Of a DNA stretch of 7,238 bases, positions 6,069 through 7,238 are shown in pieces. The stretch is from positions 1 to 7,238 of the forward strand of contig CAJTSZ010000101.1 of NCBI GenBank assembly GCA_910578755.1, in the 5' to 3' direction. The stretch comes from an uncultured Oscillospiraceae bacterium. Its GTDB lineage: Bacteria > Bacillota > Clostridia > Oscillospirales > Ruminococcaceae. The notes below the pieces were generated by a model, which was given only the letters and a program-made list of their open reading frames with translations, did not search any database and had not been told where the DNA came from. Position numbers and translations under genes: made by a program. Position 1 is the first letter of the stretch. Each line of letters starts with the position of its first letter.

Positions 6069-6093
6069 CCGGTGTGCCATAACAGCACACCGG
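6069..6093 (-). terminator. Hairpin after the DUF4358 gene, partial terminator or processing site
   Basis: CCGGTGTGC (6069-6077) pairs perfectly with GCACACCGG (6085-6093) around a 7-nt loop, 35 nt after the DUF4358 stop on the minus strand. The following sequence is CTTTGCTATTTCGTTT, T-rich but interrupted, so termination may be incomplete. No convincing sigma-A promoter is seen between it and the MBOAT gene, which argues for read-through and hence a differentially expressed operon. Confidence 0.55.
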
Positions 6094-6128
6094 GCTGCAA
6101 GTAAAACCGCTATTACCAGTTTTACCTG

Positions 6129-6746
6129 TTAAAAATAACCTTCAATAATTTCTTTTATGCGGGTTACCTCTTTATCTATCCCTTTTTCCGCATCACCGGC
6201 AATAACAAAGAACAGGTAAGGGCCTTTTTCAATAATGCTGGCGTTTTTAGCTTTTTCCAGCTGGTCAGGCAGGTACTGTTCAAAGTCTTTTACCACACTG
6301 TCCCGGCGCTCTTCAAAGGCTTTTTTTACATCGTCCATGCGCCCTTCCTTTACCTTAACGGCAATAATATGGTCGGAAGAGGTGTTTACCACCGAATATT
6401 CACCGTAGTACTCTTCAATATCGGCAGGGTCAATGTTAAATACATCCTTTAAGGTTTCATCGTCCAGCTTTTGAGGCATGGCAATGCCCATTTCCTCACC
6501 CAGCTTTACAACAATATCCTCCAAGGTAGCGCCCGCGGAAAGAACCACGTCCTCTACTTTTTCTCCCAAGGTTTCATCCTTTTTGTCGGGGTTATTTTCG
6601 GGGGGCATATTTGGGTTTTCTTTATCCGGGGTGGTAGCTGACGGTGGTGTAGTATTGTTATTTTTGTCGTTATTATTTCTGCCACACCCAGTAAGCGCTG
6701 TGAAAGACAGTGCCATTGCTAATACAAGGGCAAATAATTTTTTCAT
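6129..6746 (-). CDS. DUF4358 lipoprotein
   Basis: A 205-residue exported lipoprotein of unknown biochemical function. The N-terminus has MKK, a hydrophobic stretch (4-17) and a lipobox L18-T19-G20-C21, so Cys21 should be lipidated and the protein held on the outer face of the membrane. Residues 23-60 are a flexible Asn/Pro/Asp/Lys/Thr-rich linker. The rest matches DUF4358, with the characteristic YSVVNTSSDHIIAVKVKEG (117-135), the helical VKKAFEERRDSVVKDFEQYLPDQLEKA (140-166) and a final strand GPYLFFVIAG (175-184). The Shine-Dalgarno GTGAGG (6760-6755) is 8 nt from the ATG. The gene lies between ligA and the MBOAT/DHHW pair on the same strand. DUF4358 proteins often accompany MBOAT/DHHW genes in Clostridia (from memory, not checked), so an accessory role in surface acylation is plausible but inferred. 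Confidence 0.85.
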   Translation of the reverse strand: MKKLFALVLAMALSFTALTGCGRNNNDKNNNTTPPSATTPDKENPNMPPENNPDKKDETLGEKVEDVVLSAGATLEDIVVKLGEEMGIAMPQKLDDETLKDVFNIDPADIEEYYGEYSVVNTSSDHIIAVKVKEGRMDDVKKAFEERRDSVVKDFEQYLPDQLEKAKNASIIEKGPYLFFVIAGDAEKGIDKEVTRIKEIIEGYF

Positions 6747-6776
6747 TGTTTTTACCTCACTTTTATTGAAACTTTA

Positions 6777-6835
6777 CCGCCAACCGGCGGCGCCACGTTG
6801 AAACAGCACTGCTGCCTGCAAGCTGCTTTAAGGCG
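6777..6835 (-). other. GC-rich potentially structured leader before the DUF4358 gene
   Basis: Read on the minus strand, CGCC (6835-6832) can pair with GGCG (6794-6791), enclosing AGCAGC/GCUGUU. A separate hairpin CCGCC-GGTT-GGCGG lies at 6790-6777, about 17 nt before the Shine-Dalgarno. The stretch is clearly more GC-rich than the AT-rich DNA on either side. It resembles no riboswitch class I can name, and part of it may simply be chance pairing. Confidence 0.25.
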
Positions 6836-6859
6836 TTATTATTTTACTCAAAAAAAGTA

Positions 6860-6888
6860 AGGATATTTGAAAAAAACAAAATTTGCAA
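6860..6888 (-). promoter_or_regulatory. Candidate promoter for the DUF4358-MBOAT-DHHW genes
   Basis: On the minus strand TTGCAA (6888-6883) and TATCCT (6865-6860) are separated by 17 nt of T-rich sequence. Each hexamer matches consensus at 4 of 6 positions. A start near 6853 would give a leader of roughly 107 nt containing the hairpins at 6777-6835. It is the only reasonable sigma-A candidate in the 185-nt gap between ligA and the DUF4358 gene. No strong ligA terminator is seen there, so read-through from ligA is also possible. Confidence 0.3.
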
Positions 6889-6931
6889 TCCTTTCCAGCC
6901 CAAAAAGGAAAATATGAGAAGATTAAAATTT

Positions 6932-7238
6932 TTAAACCTGTAGGCTAGCGCGTTCCAGCATTTGTAAAAGTTGATTTTCGTCTAAAATTTCAATACCCAG
7001 CTCCTGGGCCGTTGTAAGTTTGGAACCGGCTTCCTCCCCGGCCACCACAAAGTGGGTTTTTTTAGAAACAGAGGAAGAAACCTTTCCCCCGGCAGCTTCT
7101 ATCATTGCTTTTGCTTCGCTGCGTTTTAGGGTAGGCAAGGTACCAGTAAGAACAAAGGTTTTCCCCTGCAGCTGGCTGCCGGCTGCCTGCAAGTGGCACT
7201 GCATATTTAAGCCCTGAGCTTCCAATCGCTGCACCAGC
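6932..7238 (-). CDS. ligA: NAD-dependent DNA ligase, C-terminal BRCT domain (5' part outside the window)
   Basis: The last 101 complete codons of the replicative and repair DNA ligase, which seals nicks using NAD+. The visible part begins in the linker after the helix-hairpin-helix domain and covers the whole BRCT domain. GKTFVLTGTL is followed by R.EA....E..GGKV, then SKKTHFVVAGEEAGSKL..A..LGI and a final acidic helix, all matching LigA. The gene enters from beyond the right edge; the GTG at 7234 is an internal valine codon, not a start. Catalytic adenylation, OB and zinc-finger domains lie outside the window. It runs in the same direction as the DUF4358 gene 185 nt downstream, with no obvious strong terminator between. 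Confidence 0.95.
   Translation of the reverse strand, partial: LVQRLEAQGLNMQCHLQAAGSQLQGKTFVLTGTLPTLKRSEAKAMIEAAGGKVSSSVSKKTHFVVAGEEAGSKLTTAQELGIEILDENQLLQMLERASLQV

Noticed and set aside
5955..6080. N-terminal extension of the MBOAT frame up to an ATG at 6080
   Set aside because: It runs across a hairpin and AT-rich leader, has no membrane or family character, and begins in the hairpin loop with no Shine-Dalgarno visible; the family start is at 5948.
6811..7193. Direct repeat GCTGCCTGCAAG at 6811-6822 and 7182-7193
   Set aside because: A 12-mer occurring twice is about what chance gives in a window of this size, and one copy is in ligA coding sequence.
7232..7234. GTG as a start codon for a small BRCT protein
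   Set aside because: The frame is open to the window edge and the sequence before the BRCT domain matches the LigA linker, so it is an internal valine codon.
1..7238. CRISPR arrays, tRNA or rRNA genes, insertion sequences, attachment sites
   Set aside because: No regularly spaced repeats, cloverleaf signatures, transposase-like proteins or terminal inverted repeats with target duplications were seen on either strand.

Overview
The window reads as chromosomal DNA from a low-to-moderate GC Gram-positive anaerobe, most likely class Clostridia (Oscillospirales/Ruminococcaceae-like). This placement is inference from strong AGGAGG ribosome binding sites, a DivIVA-like coiled-coil protein, a DUF4358 lipoprotein next to a DHHW/MBOAT pair, and a processive-glycolipid-synthase-type glycosyltransferase. 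There is no sign of mobile DNA, CRISPR, rRNA or tRNA. Composition looks even across the genes, and the window appears to be housekeeping and cell-envelope territory.

Layout. (i) 1-2240, plus strand: a short leader, then a two-gene operon, an MGDG-synthase/UgtP-type glycosyltransferase (108-1193) followed after 12 nt by a polytopic flippase-like UPF0104/LPG_synthase_TM protein (1206-2240). It ends at a perfect 15-bp terminator hairpin (2246-2281). (ii) 2335-3177, minus strand: a single-gene DivIVA-like coiled-coil protein with its own well-formed promoter (3257-3285). (iii) 3288-7238, minus strand, read right to left: the C-terminal BRCT end of NAD-dependent DNA ligase (ligA, entering from beyond the window), a DUF4358 lipoprotein (6129-6746), an MBOAT O-acyltransferase (4569-5948), a DHHW/AlgX-like SGNH protein (3328-4557), and a terminator hairpin at 3288-3322.

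How the genes may work together. The MBOAT protein should carry an acyl group (usually acetyl) across the membrane. The membrane-anchored DHHW protein, with its DHHW and DSY motifs, is the likely extracytoplasmic transferase, as in AlgI/AlgJ/AlgX. The DUF4358 lipoprotein sits immediately upstream and is probably an exported partner. The acceptor glycan is unknown, and no polysaccharide biosynthesis genes are in view. The plus-strand pair probably makes and handles a glycosylated membrane lipid.

Three start codons need care. In three genes the in-frame ATG nearest the Shine-Dalgarno sequence lies 0-1 nt from it, and the better start is the next codon downstream: ATG at 108, ATG at 4557, and for the MBOAT gene TTG at 5948. 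The longest reading frame of the MBOAT gene adds 44 residues that run through intergenic DNA and a hairpin. The 180-nt gap before the MBOAT gene also holds a possible 14-codon leader peptide overlapping an inverted repeat, the most unusual unexplained signal here, though speculative.
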